The notes: a model not told the origin generated them from the sequence alone. 64,000 nt of DNA from Rotaria macrura (GCA_900239685.1 OENT01000746.1:16124-80123), one strand, 5' to 3'. Shown: positions 28,401 to 43,339, counted from the first letter of the stretch. Made by a program: numbers and translations.

Positions 28401-28726
28401 AAAATAATTATCTAAACACAACTGAATTGTTCAATCCAATCACAGGAACGTGGACAACAACTGGTAGTATGAATTATGCACGACAATCACCCACATTGTC
28501 TGTACTCACCAATGGAAAGGTTTTGGTTACTGGTGGAAGAAATGGTAGATCTACTTGGAGAAGCTCTGAGTTGTATGATCCATCGACAGGCATTTGGACA
28601 ACGACTGATAATATGATCTATGCGAGAGGTGCGCACACAGCATCTGTATTGAAAAATGGAAAAGTACTGGTTGTAGGCGGTTCGATTGATGATGATATTT
28701 TTCTTTTTAGTGCAGAATTATATTAA
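25417..28726 (+). CDS. Secreted Kelch-repeat beta-propeller protein, three exons
   Basis: Exons 25417-25471, 25528-25884 and 27726-28726, with splice phases 1 and 1; predicted product 470 residues. Exon 1 encodes a signal peptide (MIRYGIVLLIVVFVLCVKG). Exon 2 encodes a cysteine-rich domain of about 119 residues with roughly 14 Cys, ending CILNSCCTPQAVCLPLSW. Exon 3 encodes seven Kelch-type repeats, each with HTASVL..GKVLVTGG and SAELYDPSTGxWTTT motifs, so a complete beta-propeller is likely. The combination is a common bdelloid gene type; the ligand is unknown and the product is expected outside the cell or on its surface. Introns are 56 bp (GTCTGT donor, unusual but in phase) and 1841 bp. 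Exon 3 ends cleanly after the closing strand SAELY. The long second intron could hide an unrecognised exon, but the flanking phases join to a sensible GWLTTGNM repeat start. Confidence 0.85.
25885..27725. other. Long second intron of the Kelch gene
   Basis: 1841 bp, far longer than the other introns of this window apart from two in GTF3C1. GTAACA donor, TTCTTATAG acceptor. I see no coding sequence, inverted repeat or element ends in it that I can support. Confidence 0.45.
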
Positions 28727-31700
28727 GTAACTCAAAAAAGTAGCACCGAGTACTGTTTTGTTTATTTATACTTGTGATTTTTTGTGTTCGAACAGAGATT
28801 TGATAAAAAGAACTACGAAATATAAATGATTCTGAACAAGTTCTGTCGATACTTTTCTATGATCGTTATAGAAAAACGAGAAATTTTTAAAAAAATTTAA
28901 GAAATGATGTTAATCGATGCGAGTATTTTTTTCAAAATATCAAGACTTTTTTTCATGGAAAAATAAGTATCGTTCTTTGGCAGTAATAATATGAAATTGT
29001 GGTAATTAGCACCGATGTTGGGGCACTGCTTATCAGTCGATAGTATATAATCACTCAAAATATTGTTGACAATTGTCATAATTCTGAGTCCTACGACTGT
29101 GTTAAGCGACAATGGAAGGCCGCTGTTTCCATATTTTACTATAAATACAAAGCTTCATATTGACAATATTTTGTCTTAGGGACAAGAAATATCAATTGGA
29201 AAACAATTTGAACCATTCATCCTTTAAACTTGATGATAGTAGTGCATGAAACAATGTTTTACATTCATTTCCTTTTATAGCGTCAAAAATAAAACAACAT
29301 GACGATATGATTATTCTTGTTGTTGACAAAAGATGCAAGTTGAAAAGTCAAATGATTGATTGCGAAATTAACAGAATAAATGATCAGAAGATGGAGGAAA
29401 CTCTCTCTCGTATAGAAAAAATGTAAATAATCTACGTCTACCAACAACTCTCCAAATTTTGAAAGCAAGGAAATTTAAAAGGTCGACTTCCCTATTGTAG
29501 GTTTCTGTTTCTTTTGTTGACAAAGGGAGTTAAATATTTCTTACATTGTGTTAAAGAATTTAAAAAATTCTTAATTTCAAAAGAAAAGTAACAAAAAGTT
29601 TGAGAACAATATCAAAAGAGCTTTGAAATAGGGAAAAATTCATTATATATTAAAAGAATAGTTCTTTTACTGAAGTTGTGTAGCGTAGGAAGGGACCTTT
29701 TGTTTTCTTCAGATATGATCTTCAAAGAAAGAAAAATTCGGTTAAAATGTTTTTGAAGTTTCAGCATTTTATTCATCTTGGTGAGTAGTCAATTAAAAGC
29801 ATTTGGGTTCCATACTTAGTGTTCTGCGACACTAGCTGGGCGAAGAAAACGATGCAATTTTCAATCGAAAGCTCTCATGTTATATGAACCATTTCCAATC
29901 ATAGAAACCCTGGGTAAGATATACTCCAATTCTGACGCCCCAATGTGATCATTGTCAAGTTCAAGAGAAAATTTCTCTATCGTCCTATTCTTCACGATTA
30001 AAATCGATGGCATGATTTACATCTCTAGTTACTGAAGATTTCGGCAATGTACGAATCTCCTTAAAGATAAAGACATAATAACTGAATGAGAAAAGAAAAA
30101 GCTAAATCTTTCATGAGCAGATTTCCAACAAAAATTGATAATAAACAGGAGACAAACTTTGAAACCTATTGCTTGGCCTAGTATGATTCTGCTGAATTCA
30201 CAGATATAACAAGCAATGTTAAATCATCAATAGTTGTAACAGTCGTATTCATCAAATAATTCGATGCGTGTAATAAAAAGATAAGAATTCAAACAAAAAC
30301 AGAATAATGAAAATGAAAAATAACACTTGAATCGCACAGTGACAACAAAAAATAGTTCATAGTCAAACGTCGTGAGAAGAGCCACTGAGTTATTGATATT
30401 TTGCATGCTATATTCTTTACATAGTTCATGAAAGTCTAAAATCCACTTTAGATTCCCTTTATGACTCTGAAGGGACTGCACAAGGAAGGCTTTTTATGAA
30501 ATTCGATGAAGAAAGACATTAATTAATGAATTAAGGTACCGTTTCTTTACATACAGCCTGTATCAACCTGATGTCATAGTATCGAATGTGAATAAGACTT
30601 GCACATTTCGAAAACCGAAATGCAACATCTTTTAAAACAAAAATGAAGTACTGAATAATCAAAATATAATGTTTTTTTGCGTAGTGCACTGTTCCTCAAG
30701 TATTTTTGTAATTCTCAAACACAAACGAACGTACATAATAATAGTTAGACTTCTACTTGTTCAAAAGACTTCGTCCTGATAACAACAGGTAGGAGGACTT
30801 TGCCTTTTTTTATTTCCAATCCAATAGTAGCATCATTTTAGTAATATAAATCAACAGATTCAATTAGAAGACAGAGAAAAGAAGACACTCATTTTTGGGT
30901 GGTTATTAAAATGCATGCTACTCACATCCGAAAACCGAGTATGAAAATTAGATTCCTTACAATAAACGAGTGTTCCCTTCATAACAAAAACTCCATGGTG
31001 ACAACTTACATTATGTTACCGAGTGAAGCATCATCTCCGTCAGTTTTTTTTCCACGTGAAGGATAAGGTTTCTCATAAATATGATAATAAAAATAAAATA
31101 AAAAATCGCGAAGGAGATGGAGTGGCATAAAGTAAAACATAGAACAAGAGTGAAATTTCTGGTTGTGAGATGAACATTTTGCTTTAGTAAAACATTATAC
31201 AAATAAATCTCTAACTGTCTAAGACTTACATCAAAACAAAAAAATTCTCTATATTTTAAAACTCTATTTGTTCAACTTTCATCATTGATGTCATTGAGAA
31301 AATATTTTTCATTTGTATTCTCTGGCATAGTATCAGACATATGACTCCTTTCTCTCTCTCTTTCTTACTATATCATATTGTGTTTTTAAATTTCTGCAAT
31401 GTAACCTTTGAAGAAGATTAAAGTTCGTTTATTACTTTACAAATGATAAGAATTCAAAATAACGATATGCGAATATAATAAAAAGATCGGAATAAAGATA
31501 GATGCCTACGGTTCGAATATTTCCAGTAGCTATGAGGTTGTAGATTCTGATGAAGAGAAGATCAAGGCGAAAATCTATTCTTGGAATATAATTTGCTGTA
31601 TGAGGTAGCTACGTAATGTTGTATATTTTAACTGCCCAAGAATTGAACTGAACCCATTGCTTATCCATTCGAAAATGTGACAAAAACAACTGACAATAAG

Positions 31701-32113
31701 TATTCGTGGAGTCTAACCTATACTGAACATTAGATTACATTTCTCAAGTTTCGAAGAATCCACTATTTCTCATGGGATACATTCATTTTCATTATTCGTT
31801 TTTATCGATTCCAGTGCACTTGTATCTTCAAGTTGACTTTTCTTATTTTCCCCTGATAGTAAGTTGCCATTTCTGAGTTGTCGTACTATGTAGTTAGCAG
31901 TGCAGAAAAAGAAATTATCTTCCTGTATCGTATAATATATATATATATATAATATTGAAGAACGCAAGAAAACTTTGTTTTCTTCTTCATCTATATACGC
32001 ACAACAGTCGTTAATGTACAGATAAATAGTTTTCTCAACACTCCGAGAAATGTTACTGGCTGTCCCACAGCTTATACAAGAAGAAATACGTATACGCTAT
32101 TTTTCTAACTACC
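28727..32113. other. 3.4-kb intergenic region, no gene supported
   Basis: Short frames only (for example 28897-29112 minus, 30227-30481 minus, 31011-31202 minus), without recognisable domains. Contains a TA microsatellite at 31936-31952. The end of the stretch is the promoter-proximal region of the next gene. Confidence 0.45.
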
Positions 32114-32464
32114 ATGCCATTAAAACAAAAATACTATGTTCACTCAGCTCATATCTATAATCGTACGACTCACACGATCAATCTCAAAATATTCTACTGT
32201 GGAGAAAACCAACATCATGAACATGAGATTATACGTCTAGATAAATTAGAACCAAACGGTGGGCACTACTTTGCTGAAACACGTGCCTATCTCAATGCAC
32301 ATGTTATCGTCGATAAACATATCTATAAAATCCAGGCTGATGTTGTTGATGGGAAAACTCTGGAAGTGAAATGGCCATATCAAGGTCTAGTAGAGATACA
32401 TGAGAAAGAATGGCAGTTTGACATTCAAGATGATGGTATCACATCGATAAACCCAAGAGTATAG
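32114..32464 (+). CDS. Small single-exon protein, predicted beta-rich, unknown function
   Basis: 116 residues, intact, ATG at 32114. The sequence alternates short hydrophobic and polar stretches (YVHSAHIYNRTTHTINLKIF, then HVIVDKHIYKIQAD and LVEIHEKEWQFDI), which suggests a compact beta-sandwich of cytosolic type. It has no signal peptide, no transmembrane segment and only one Cys. It resembles small uncharacterised bdelloid proteins that begin with a similar VHSAHIYN segment, but no function is known to me. An AATAAA signal near 32559 sits about 100 bp after the stop, which supports a real transcription unit. Confidence 0.7.
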   Translation: MPLKQKYYVHSAHIYNRTTHTINLKIFYCGENQHHEHEIIRLDKLEPNGGHYFAETRAYLNAHVIVDKHIYKIQADVVDGKTLEVKWPYQGLVEIHEKEWQFDIQDDGITSINPRV

Positions 32465-33584
32465 CTCCATCTCTTCGTCTGAAAAGAAGTTTTAAAGGTT
32501 TTTTTCTCAAAAGAATTTTAAAGAAAAATTGTGTTATACAATATTGCTCGATTTAAAATAAAATGCATTTCTCGACATACGAATTTCTATGAATGAATTA
32601 GAGTATCACCGTGTTCTCTTATTTTCTTTCTGTAACCAGCACAGAATACATAGCTTAAATCAGTAGCATAATGATTTCTTACTTAAATTTCAATATCATT
32701 TTCACCCACACCTGTTCATATTATTTCAGCTTTGCTGCCGAAGTTTAATTGTGTCGAACGCATATCTGAGTTACAATCGGAACAATTACTATGATTAATC
32801 TCACATTGATTCATCTACTTATATCATCAGAGAACTATCGAATTCGATATTCTAAGAGGCACATGAGAAAAGGGGCCATAGATAATTACAAATTTTTTGA
32901 ATGTTCTTTTGACAAATGATAAAGGGGGAATGTAAAGATCTATTAGTTGAATCTCTTTCGCTTATCGTATTAGGATTCACTTAGAATATGACTCCATCAG
33001 TCTATTTCTGATCTTATGGAGTAAATAGTATGATTATGTTTTCAACCGAATATTTATGCCTTAAGAAGGAGTCATTTTTTATGACTGCAATGTGTAAAGC
33101 TACTTGACTTAGGTCTTTTGAGATCCTAATTTTTCGAATTTTGAACTCTATATGTTATCGAAATCGAGATTTTTTTCATGAAGGAAGATACTATGTCTCT
33201 ATTGGTGTCTATAAATTCACTTTAGTCACAAATTTCCATGTTCACAAGTTTATAGATTCTTTTCGTCGTTTCTTCTTTATCAGCAAGCCATTTTTATTAG
33301 AATTCCGGAAGTACTTTTGTTTCTACAATGAGTAGATTCTCTGAATACATAGTTCGTTGCAAAAAACTGTCTTCTTCTATAAATCATTATTGTCTTTATG
33401 AACGATATCGTCTGACATCATTTTCACTGTCTCCTATCGTTCGAGTCACTGTGTGATCATGATACATCCAATCTTGCCGCGCTCTATCAAGTCTTTCCAA
33501 TAATTTTTTCATTTCTTTCTTTCAAGTGTTTGAACATTTGGAAAAGTCAAGAAATCGATACTGTCATGTATTTGTTCTTTATAA
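32465..33584. other. Intergenic, upstream of the first Arf-like duplicate
   Basis: No supported gene; the frame at 33141-33335 is low-complexity (Phe/Tyr-rich) and unsupported. Contains the AATAAA signal of the preceding gene. Confidence 0.4.
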
Positions 33585-35190
<1,606 letters not shown>

Positions 35191-35381
35191 ATGTCGAAAG
35201 AGTTGACAGAAAATTATTGTTTCCTAGACATCCTATTCGATTCCCCGAAACGGAAGTAGAAGAAAAAGTCGAAAAGAACCATGAGCATTTACCCACACTG
35301 TCTGGAGTAGGGATGGTTTTCTTAATTGATACAACAGCTATTATGCCATGATATAATTCTATTGCGATATTGACTTAAATG

Positions 35382-35781
35382 TAAGGGGGAAAAGGCGGAT
35401 TTTTTGGGATTTTCAAAATCCGAAAAATTCCAAAAGTGAAAAGCATTTTCCTCCCTGTTAATGACTTTGTTTCGACCTGAAAATCTTCCCATATCTAGTT
35501 TTCATGGTCCATAGAAGATCCTAAAAGTTTCAGCTCGAACAAATGTTTTGTTCTTAAATTGTTGAATTTTCAAAAAAGCGGGATTTTCTGACGGTGCCGT
35601 GAAATGTGCATTTCTTGCGCATTCATTATCTTGAAAAGGAAACACATTTTTGTGCTGAAAATTTCAGAATATTCTAAGGATCGTGAGACTTACATATGGA
35701 AAAAATTCAGATGGAAATTCCATCATTCACTGTTGGGATTTTGGGATTTTCAACATCCCAAATCCGCCTTTTCCCTCTTGA
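35382..35781. mobile_element. 400-bp non-autonomous DNA element with long inverted ends and 7-bp target duplication
   Basis: The left end TAAGGGGGAAAAGGCGG is matched on the opposite strand by the right end TCAAGAGGGAAAAGGCGG; the inverted ends continue for about 45 bp (GGGATTTT...AAAATCC phrases). TTAAATG occurs directly at both flanks (35375-35381 and 35782-35788), a likely target-site duplication. It encodes no transposase. Confidence 0.75.
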
Positions 35782-35788
35782 TTAAATG

Positions 35789-38700
35789 ATAAGTGTATAG
35801 TTGGATAGAACCTGTAAACAACGATCGGACGTGGATGCAATTCATAGTTTCACCGAGCTTACATCCCTATTCTTTCTCATATCTTCTAATTATGAGTATA
35901 TAAATGAAAAAGTATTTATAAAAATAAAGCGAGAGGACATCGAGCTAAAAGAAAAGGATAATTCTATGTTTGAGAAAGCCTTCAAAGGCGTGTGCTCTAT
36001 TTCTATCAAAATAATAAGCACGATGTGTTCAATTAATTTTTTTAAGAGTTTGATAGAATTGAAAATAAGACTTACAAAATGCGACACATGAGGTGCATGT
36101 GAATTGTGTCGATTTTCAAGCATTTGTCCAATCTTAAATCTTGATGACACCATACTCAAAAGCGATTTTTTTCAGAGAATATTCGAGGATTCGGGCAAAC
36201 ACCTAAAAAGTAACAGTTAGCTGTTTGTATGTGTACGGTTGCGAAACACAGCGTACTTGTGTTAACAAAAATCGACTGGTTTCTTCGAAGAGGTGACTGT
36301 AATAAGCATGATGTCGTATTTGTACGCGTGAGACTACTGTTGTGAGCTACAAGTGCACACTGATGCAATAGAGATAGTTAATATTCGAAATAGGGGTCTC
36401 ATGTATCGAAGGCTAAATTAAGGGAAAAGATTTAATTCAAAACAGAATCTTTGAATTCAAAGGGAACTGATATGTATATATTAATCAATATCAGAGCTTC
36501 TTGGATAAAAGGAAACTTTTAATCAAAAAATAAGAAGAGAAGCTAATGGAGTGCCATCCATACATATAATAGAGCACTATCTAATAATTTCAAAACGAAG
36601 TATATTCTGTTTTCTTGCATTCTGATAGTTACTGATACAAAAGTAGGAGCTATACGAGGGAATAGTTGATGCTACAGTCATCATGCTCAATAATGGCTAA
36701 AATATAATCATTACAGAACTGCGATCATTACTGCATTTATTATTATATATTCTCCGATTTTGTTTTATGTATTTTTTTCTCTTAATTCCAAGGGAGTGAT
36801 AAACTGATTTCAAGCACAGAAATAAAATGGAAATCAATAGAAACTAATAAGAATGAATGTGGATGATTTTATATCAAATTCCTAGAATTTTCAATAAGTG
36901 ATCCAAGAAAAACAAATGTGTCAACTTTTAGTACAGTTTCTGTAGATTTCATTGCAAGAACACCTGAAAAAAATATCTGAAGACTTCGCTATTAGTGAAT
37001 CATAACATTTGTTATTATATACTCATTAGTACGTAGATCAAATAATTCATTCATTTAATGATGTTGAGAGAACGATGGACAAGCGAGAAGTTACTATATA
37101 TTGTCCGTTCATTTTCCACTTCGATATCTAGGGCTTCATTTTTTATCACATTGCATGTGCTCTCTTTTTTTTCCCTGAACAACACAGACATTTACGCAGT
37201 TAGTCATTTCTATCTTCGTCCGTCTCAAAGAACATATACAATGTCGATTGTGAAACTTTTATCGATAATATTGGAAAGAAAGTATTGATTAAATGTCAAT
37301 ATGGTAAAACTACAACGTTAGGTCAAACAGATAATACATATCTTGTAAGTAATCTGCTTTCAAAGATTATATTACTTTTCCGAAACTTATCAAGGTTTAG
37401 AGTTCATGTCAAATATTTGTATTGTTGAGTTTCACAAAGAATTTGATCTTAAATCTTGAATCATTTCAGGCGTACATTTCTAAATAAGTTCGACAAAAAT
37501 GAAAAAGTACTTATTGTTATTGGTTAAAAATGATTTGTCCAATTAGGTCTTTTTTAACGGATCGATATACACTGGTTCAGACCCGTTTGGTCCACTCATT
37601 AGGGCGAATGAGTGAAATTTCTTGTTTGATCGACACCTTTTTTCCGATTTCGTCAACAAAATATTTCTCCTATTTTGTCAACAACTTTTCTGTCTTTGAC
37701 ATGCAGCAATTTTATAATTAAGCTTAAGGTCAACAGTTATTGGTCAGTTAGTAGATAACAAAAATACTATGCAATCATGAAATTTCAACCTGATTATGAC
37801 TGTTACCGACATTTTTTATTAGTAAAACAAAATACCAATCGACAAGAAGCACCAAATATAATGGAAGACTATAACATTTTAAATTTAAAAAATCATCATG
37901 ACTAAGTTTCATTATTATTAGTATCTAAGTTGAATGAAATTGTTTTTCCTATAGTTATTATGCGATGAATTTAAGATAGGATCTTAACTAGCCTTTTGAT
38001 TAAGTCGTTGTGGGCGTTCACTTCCTACTTCACAACGCTAATAAGAATTCGTGTTATGAATTCAATCGCATGGGTAACACTAATTATTGTAAATTAAACA
38101 TGGTTTATCCTTTGTTGTTTCAATTATTTATCATGTACATCCTTTTTAAAATTTGTACTATCATTTTGAATAAACAAATATATTTTTTATATATAACTAC
38201 TCCTTTATCATTATGATCCATCGAGTTCCTCTATTCGAATTTTATCTTTTCTAATCACCTCTAAGTGATATGCTTTTACTCCATTGGATCATCACTTATA
38301 TATCACTAGTAGTGATTTGATTTAACACTGTCCTATCAGTTTACAAAGAAACGAAATATTCCTTATGTGGTTAATACATTGAGCCTTAACTTTTCAACCA
38401 AACTCTTGATTATTAATTTACGTTATGTCATAAGGAAAGCGATGTTGTCGACAAAATTGGAAACACAAAGTGTCGACGAAATGGGAAATAAAAATGTAAC
38501 GATGCAAGAGGAAAAAAATTTAATCGACGATATAGGAATTTTTTTGTCGACCAAACGGGACAATTAAGTGTATGTCGACGAAAGGTGAAAACACAGATAT
38601 ACTTTTTCCGCAGCGATTAATTCAATAAAAGGTTAAAGTATGTTAGGGATATTGTTAAATGACAACAACATTTATGTGAGCATAATTTCATCATGTTGAG

Positions 38701-40131
38701 ATGTCAATTTTTAATAACAGCAAGTAATGTCAATGATAGAAGCACTATCAAATTCAGCTACAAGAGTTATTTCATTATTGTATGATCTGAAGAGGTGCAA
38801 ATCGCCACTAAAGATGGGTGATAAAGTGTATAATCACTAATAAACTGTGCGATTACAAACAAGTGATACGTTTTTCATATTTCCAAATAGTTAATTCTGA
38901 TGTTGTTAACTCATTCTTGACTGTCAATGAAAGCATTTTGTATTATATATATACATATATATAACGACAAGGTCTACATATTGAGTCATCGTATAGCCCG
39001 ATTGGATTGCTCTTATTGCTGGTGAAATGAATACGTTTTTTATTCAGTCTAGCCATTTAACGTGATAATTTCTATTGAATGCCAATAAAGCTTAGATGCT
39101 GATATTCTACTATTGATAAATATAAACCTATATCCGATTCAATAGTATTAAGAGCACTTTTAGCAGTCAATTATAGTTTGTTTACCTAAATTAAAAAGAT
39201 ACATATTGATAAAACAACTAATTAGATAAAAATCATGCAAATGCATCTAGCTTTAATTAGGCTCGAAGTAAAATAAAACCAAATAAGAAAAGTATACGAG
39301 TATCTTATTTGAAAAAAATAATCCATTTACAAAATGTAAACAATAAATAAAAACATACTTACCATGAATATTGTTGTATTTATTTTTGAACTTGATTTAT
39401 ATATATATATATACACCGTATATATTGTCTTTCTTTTTATTTTAGCTATCGAATTATTTTCGTCATTTAATACATAAAAATCCTTGTACAATGGTTCAAG
39501 AAAAGTTAGAATGTCTTGTGACAATAGTAAAATAATGTCACTCCGACATAATAAGAGACTAATTAATCGGAATAGTGTATGGGCCTACGTGCCTGGATTG
39601 GTACTCTAGACACAATATGATCTCATCCATATCAACGATTGAAAGCAATGACGTGGATCTTCTCGTCCACTTTCCGGAAACCTTCTATAGTCGTTTTCAA
39701 TGTAATGAAATTTGTTTTCTATCTTGTCTTCTGAACCTCGGCTTAGATTATAAAACATAGATAAATGTAATAGTAGATGTTGACTTGTGATAACTTGAGA
39801 CTACTCTCTTTTTCTCCATTTTTTCATGATGAGCTTATAAATGTATATTTAAATGTCATCTCATGGACCCTTATTCTCCTTGGATGTGTTTTATTTTTTT
39901 CATTTGCATTATATTTCTCATTTTCTCGTGATTTGCTTCTTTTTATTTTTAGTTTTATTTTTAGTTTTTTCGTTATTCTGTCTTTATCTTATCTTTTTCT
40001 TCTTTTCTCATTTCATTTTATGGCCCTCATCGTTCACCTATTTAAACTTTGTAAACGACAGTAACCGGTTATTAATGTTGTCCCTATAGGACCTAGGAGG
40101 GTCAAAAGGTAATGAAAATGCATACAAGTAA
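35789..40131. other. 4.3-kb region without a supported gene
   Basis: Short unsupported frames only. Includes the GTCGAC-repeat region described separately, TA microsatellites at 38945-38964 and 39401-39414, a short palindrome ATCACTAGTAGTGAT at 38303, and the phrase GTTAGAATGTCTTG near 39505, repeated near 40134 just before a possible coding exon. Confidence 0.4.
37545..38600. repeat. Possible DNA element with subterminal GTCGAC-type repeats in opposite orientations
   Basis: The right part has GTCGACAAAATTGGAAA (38448), GTCGACGAAATGGGAAA (38471), GTCGACCAAACGGGA (38554) and GTCGACGAAAGGTGAAA (38575). The left part has the reverse-oriented versions (TTTGATCGACACC, CCGATTTCGTCAAC, CCTATTTTGTCAAC, 37624-37684). 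Subterminal repeats facing inward are usual in transposon ends. No terminal inverted repeat or target duplication was fixed. Confidence 0.4.
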
Positions 40132-40320
40132 AGGTTAGAATGTCTTGGCGAAAATAGTAATGATCATGTTGCTTCTACTTTAGATGACATGGATGCATCT
40201 GTTGAGATGAAAATAAATACAACATCTAATATTAATTTACCCATACAAACGTCACTCAGGACACGGAAAAGAATCAAAACACTCAATCCATCAGTAATCA
40301 AGAAGAAGAAGAAAACTTAA
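40132..40320 (+). CDS. Possible 3'-terminal coding exon with a basic nuclear-localisation-like tail
   Basis: Open for 62 codons after a stop at 40129-40131, with no ATG at its beginning, ending in TAA at 40318-40320. The peptide is hydrophilic and ends TRKRIKTLNPSVIKKKKKT, like a bipartite nuclear localisation signal. An AG just before 40134-40138 could be the acceptor. I cannot name the family or find the upstream exons; a diverged copy of the first 35 bp lies near 39490-39525. It could also be a pseudogene remnant. Confidence 0.3.
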   Translation, partial: RLECLGENSNDHVASTLDDMDASVEMKINTTSNINLPIQTSLRTRKRIKTLNPSVIKKKKKT

Positions 40321-40777
40321 ATACTTTTTGGTTAGCGCTTATTTGCTTTTTACATTTTATTGTTTATGTGTGTACTAAAACGTTTTTGTATCATTTTATT
40401 GTAATGAAATCGTTGTAATACGAACCTTTTTGAAATAAAATGAAAATAAGTATCTACTCGTATGTTTACTTTGAAACTATTTAATACTGATATATACTTC
40501 CAACAATGAAATAGTTAGAGGAAATAAGTATTACAAAAACAGAAGTGACTGACACAATAAGTCATTTCAAATGAATTATTGACAGCAATTTTCTGGATAA
40601 CATAAGAGGTCACTATAGGAAATAGTAAAAATGTCAACTTTTAAAAAAGCTTTTTACATAATATTTTGCACAACGGTTCTATCGTTTCTTGCTATTCTAC
40701 TTGCACTTAAACAGTCGTAATGGATTTATGTGTAATTGTTTTAGAAAATCTTTGATACGTTAAACAATCAATTCAAT

Positions 40778-42210
40778 ATGAATTTTAAGAAAGAAGTCTT
40801 GTCATTTCATGGTGAACCATTTTATAATTTTGTCGAACAACAGTGTATGGCAATGTTTCTCGTGACTCGCGAGATTATTCTAGTACAAGACATCTTTTCA
40901 GTCGAGTTCCTTCTAGCTATTGATGATGTTTTTGTCTTTGTGCAACTTGATTCAGAAGAACTTATTTCATTAAAGAAAAAAGCGGGAATCTTTCTTAATG
41001 ATGGTCGCTTTATTTTGAAAAGAGGATTAATGTCCAAGGTTGAAAATTCTCTTAAAATTCTTCGTACTCTTGATCAAGAATATTTGACATCTTCGAATCA
41101 CCATAGCTCGCATAATTCTTCTGATCTAGTTGTACCGGAATATTTATTGAAGAAATCTCTATTCATTCAAACACTTGCTGCATATTCAAAACTTATTGTC
41201 GACTGCAAATATGACCTTACATTCTTAAACATTATATTGAATAACATGATTAGAAACTTAGTAACTGAAGAAACAGTTTTTCTTTATGAAACTGTTGTTC
41301 GTCAATTTGCAACAAGTCTAGACATATTTGGAGGTCGCACTGCTTACGACTTCGTACGCTTAAATATTCCTGCATTACTTCGAAGTGTCCAAGTTATTCA
41401 AGCTTATATTGCTGCTTCAGATAATCACCTAACCAAAGGACTTTTTAACTATGAAGGCATTATAAATTATTTTAATATGAATCAATCAACATCAGCGTTT
41501 GTTGCAGAAGATACTACCGCAGTTGTTCCTAAAGTTACATATGATGCAAAATCAAACACATTTGCGGGATTTTCTCTTCCATTGATAGCAATGGATTACG
41601 AATCCATAATTCTTACTCAACCGACTTATTCAATCGTCTTGAAGCATGGTATTCTGATATTACAAGAGCAACATTATTGAACGCCTATGTTATTCAACCA
41701 TTTTCATCCTCACTTAACATCTCACCGTATATTTTTGCAGCTTACGGTACTGATAATAAATTTGTATCATCAGATGTTATTTCTCGATGGTACAAAATTT
41801 ATCAAGAATGTAAAGCTAAAGGTATACGTATTCTTGGCTTTTCAACTGATTGCAACAGTGGTTATTTTCATTCTATGCGATCATCTCTCGGTTGTTTTGC
41901 TAACTTTACTTTTGATGGCTATCTTGATTTATTACCCGTCGATCTTCCAAGTTCTTGTTGTTGGTTCTTGATGCAGTAGAAACAACTTTATGTGTGTTAT
42001 CCAAGATGCAATTTGTAAATGCACTAAGCTACGCAATAGACTTTTGTCTGAAACAACACATTTACTTTTAGGAGAACAATTAGTTAACATGGAACCACTA
42101 CTATAAATCATTAATAATTATTCAAAACTCGATCTTTCATTAGTATTCTCGGATTTAAATCCAAAAGACCGACAAAATTATAATTCAGCACAAAGATCTC
42201 TAGCGGAAAC
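40778..42210 (+). pseudogene. Decayed gene of a transposon-related (RNase H-like) protein family
   Basis: The first frame, 40778-41680 (300 codons), runs into protein-like sequence with LFNYEGIINYFN, AFVAEDTTAVVPKVTYDAKSNTFAGFSLPL. Near 41625 the coding sense shifts frame and continues as FNRLEAWYSDITRATLLNAY, PYIFAAYGTDNKF and GIRILGFSTDCNSGYFHSM, up to TAG at 41977-41979. After that it continues in another frame (KCTKLRNRLLSETTHLLLGE, NYSKLDLSLVFSDLNPKDRQ) to about 42210. This matches a family present in bdelloids and some other invertebrates that I believe is derived from a transposon with an RNase H-like core. The exact superfamily is not certain. At least two frameshifts and a stop make the copy non-functional. 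Confidence 0.6.
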
Positions 42211-42593
42211 ATACTGACTTAACTTGACAACATTCCCAATTCGTCGGACATAAATATATATTTGCCACGTATGTAGAAGCAACAAGTATAAAAATAAATA
42301 AATCTATAATTCTCACTGCCTTCGGTAAAACACTTCTAATTATTTGTATCAGTTTTTCAGAAAGAAGATTGAGATATATTAAGAAATATATCGACTCCAA
42401 TTTGTGGAAACTAATCCGGAATAAGTTTATCTACCACACTCGATAGCACACCATGAGTACTGTGAAGTTGATAAAAACGATTTTGCGTTAGCAAAAAGGG
42501 CTCATAATTAATTATAAGAAACGAATTAGAGAATTCAAGTGTTTCCAAGATTGAAGAAATATAAGGCTAGTCTATTATACTTATGCACAACTG

Positions 42594-43055
42594 TTTTTAG
42601 TTTGGATCTTATAATTCACAGGCTTTTCATTAAAAGATAGAAAAACTTAGTTTAAACAGTATCTTCCGTCTATTGTATTACTTTGCCAATCTAGTGAACA
42701 GAAAACGATGTAAGAGCATATGTTATGGACCGATATACTGTTCGCTCCTAAAGGTATTCACAATTTTCAAAACATGATTCATTTTTAGATCCTGTTATCC
42801 TTAAACACGTATTCTTAGTTAACTTGGTTATTATTGTTTCATTTTACACTTTCGATTAGACAATGTCATGTATCAATATCCTTCTTATCTAGAAGAACCG
42901 TGTCTTCAAAATTGTCAATACCTTTAGGAACGAATAGCATATCTTTATCTAGTGACTGAATTGGAAAAGTGCTTTAGTGGATTGCAACTATTGGATAAAC
43001 TAAGTTTTTCTATCCTATATTGAAAAGCCTGTGAGTTATAAAATCCAACCTAAAA
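42594..43055. mobile_element. Inverted-repeat (foldback) element inside decayed coding sequence
   Basis: Arms at about 42594-42655 and 42997-43055 are reverse complements with scattered mismatches (shared GGCTTTTCA, AGATAGAAAAACTTAGTTT and TTAGTTTGGAT-like words). Weaker similarity extends outward on both sides. Spacer about 340 bp. No target duplication found. Confidence 0.6.
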
Positions 43056-43339
43056 TACTTTGTGGTTAAACATAAAAGAACAGCCGTAAACCAATCCAAA
43101 ATCGTTGATTCATATTGCGACAGATTCTAGATGAAGCCTAAAAGAATAGAAAACGATAGGTATTTCTCATGTTAATTGTATGTTTTTTAGGCGTGGAAAA
43201 GTCAAAATATATATAAATATCATTTCGAATTCTTGCAAAAAACTAGAATATTATATCTATGAACATTATTGTTAAAAAAAGAAAAAGGTTCACAGCATGG
43301 TATTTTTTTCAATGAATGAAAAAACTGAAGAAAAAAACA

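Noticed and set aside
39777-40089. Overlapping plus-strand frames rich in Phe/Leu
   Set aside because: Produced by a T-rich tract; two overlapping frames have equal length and no splice or start context.
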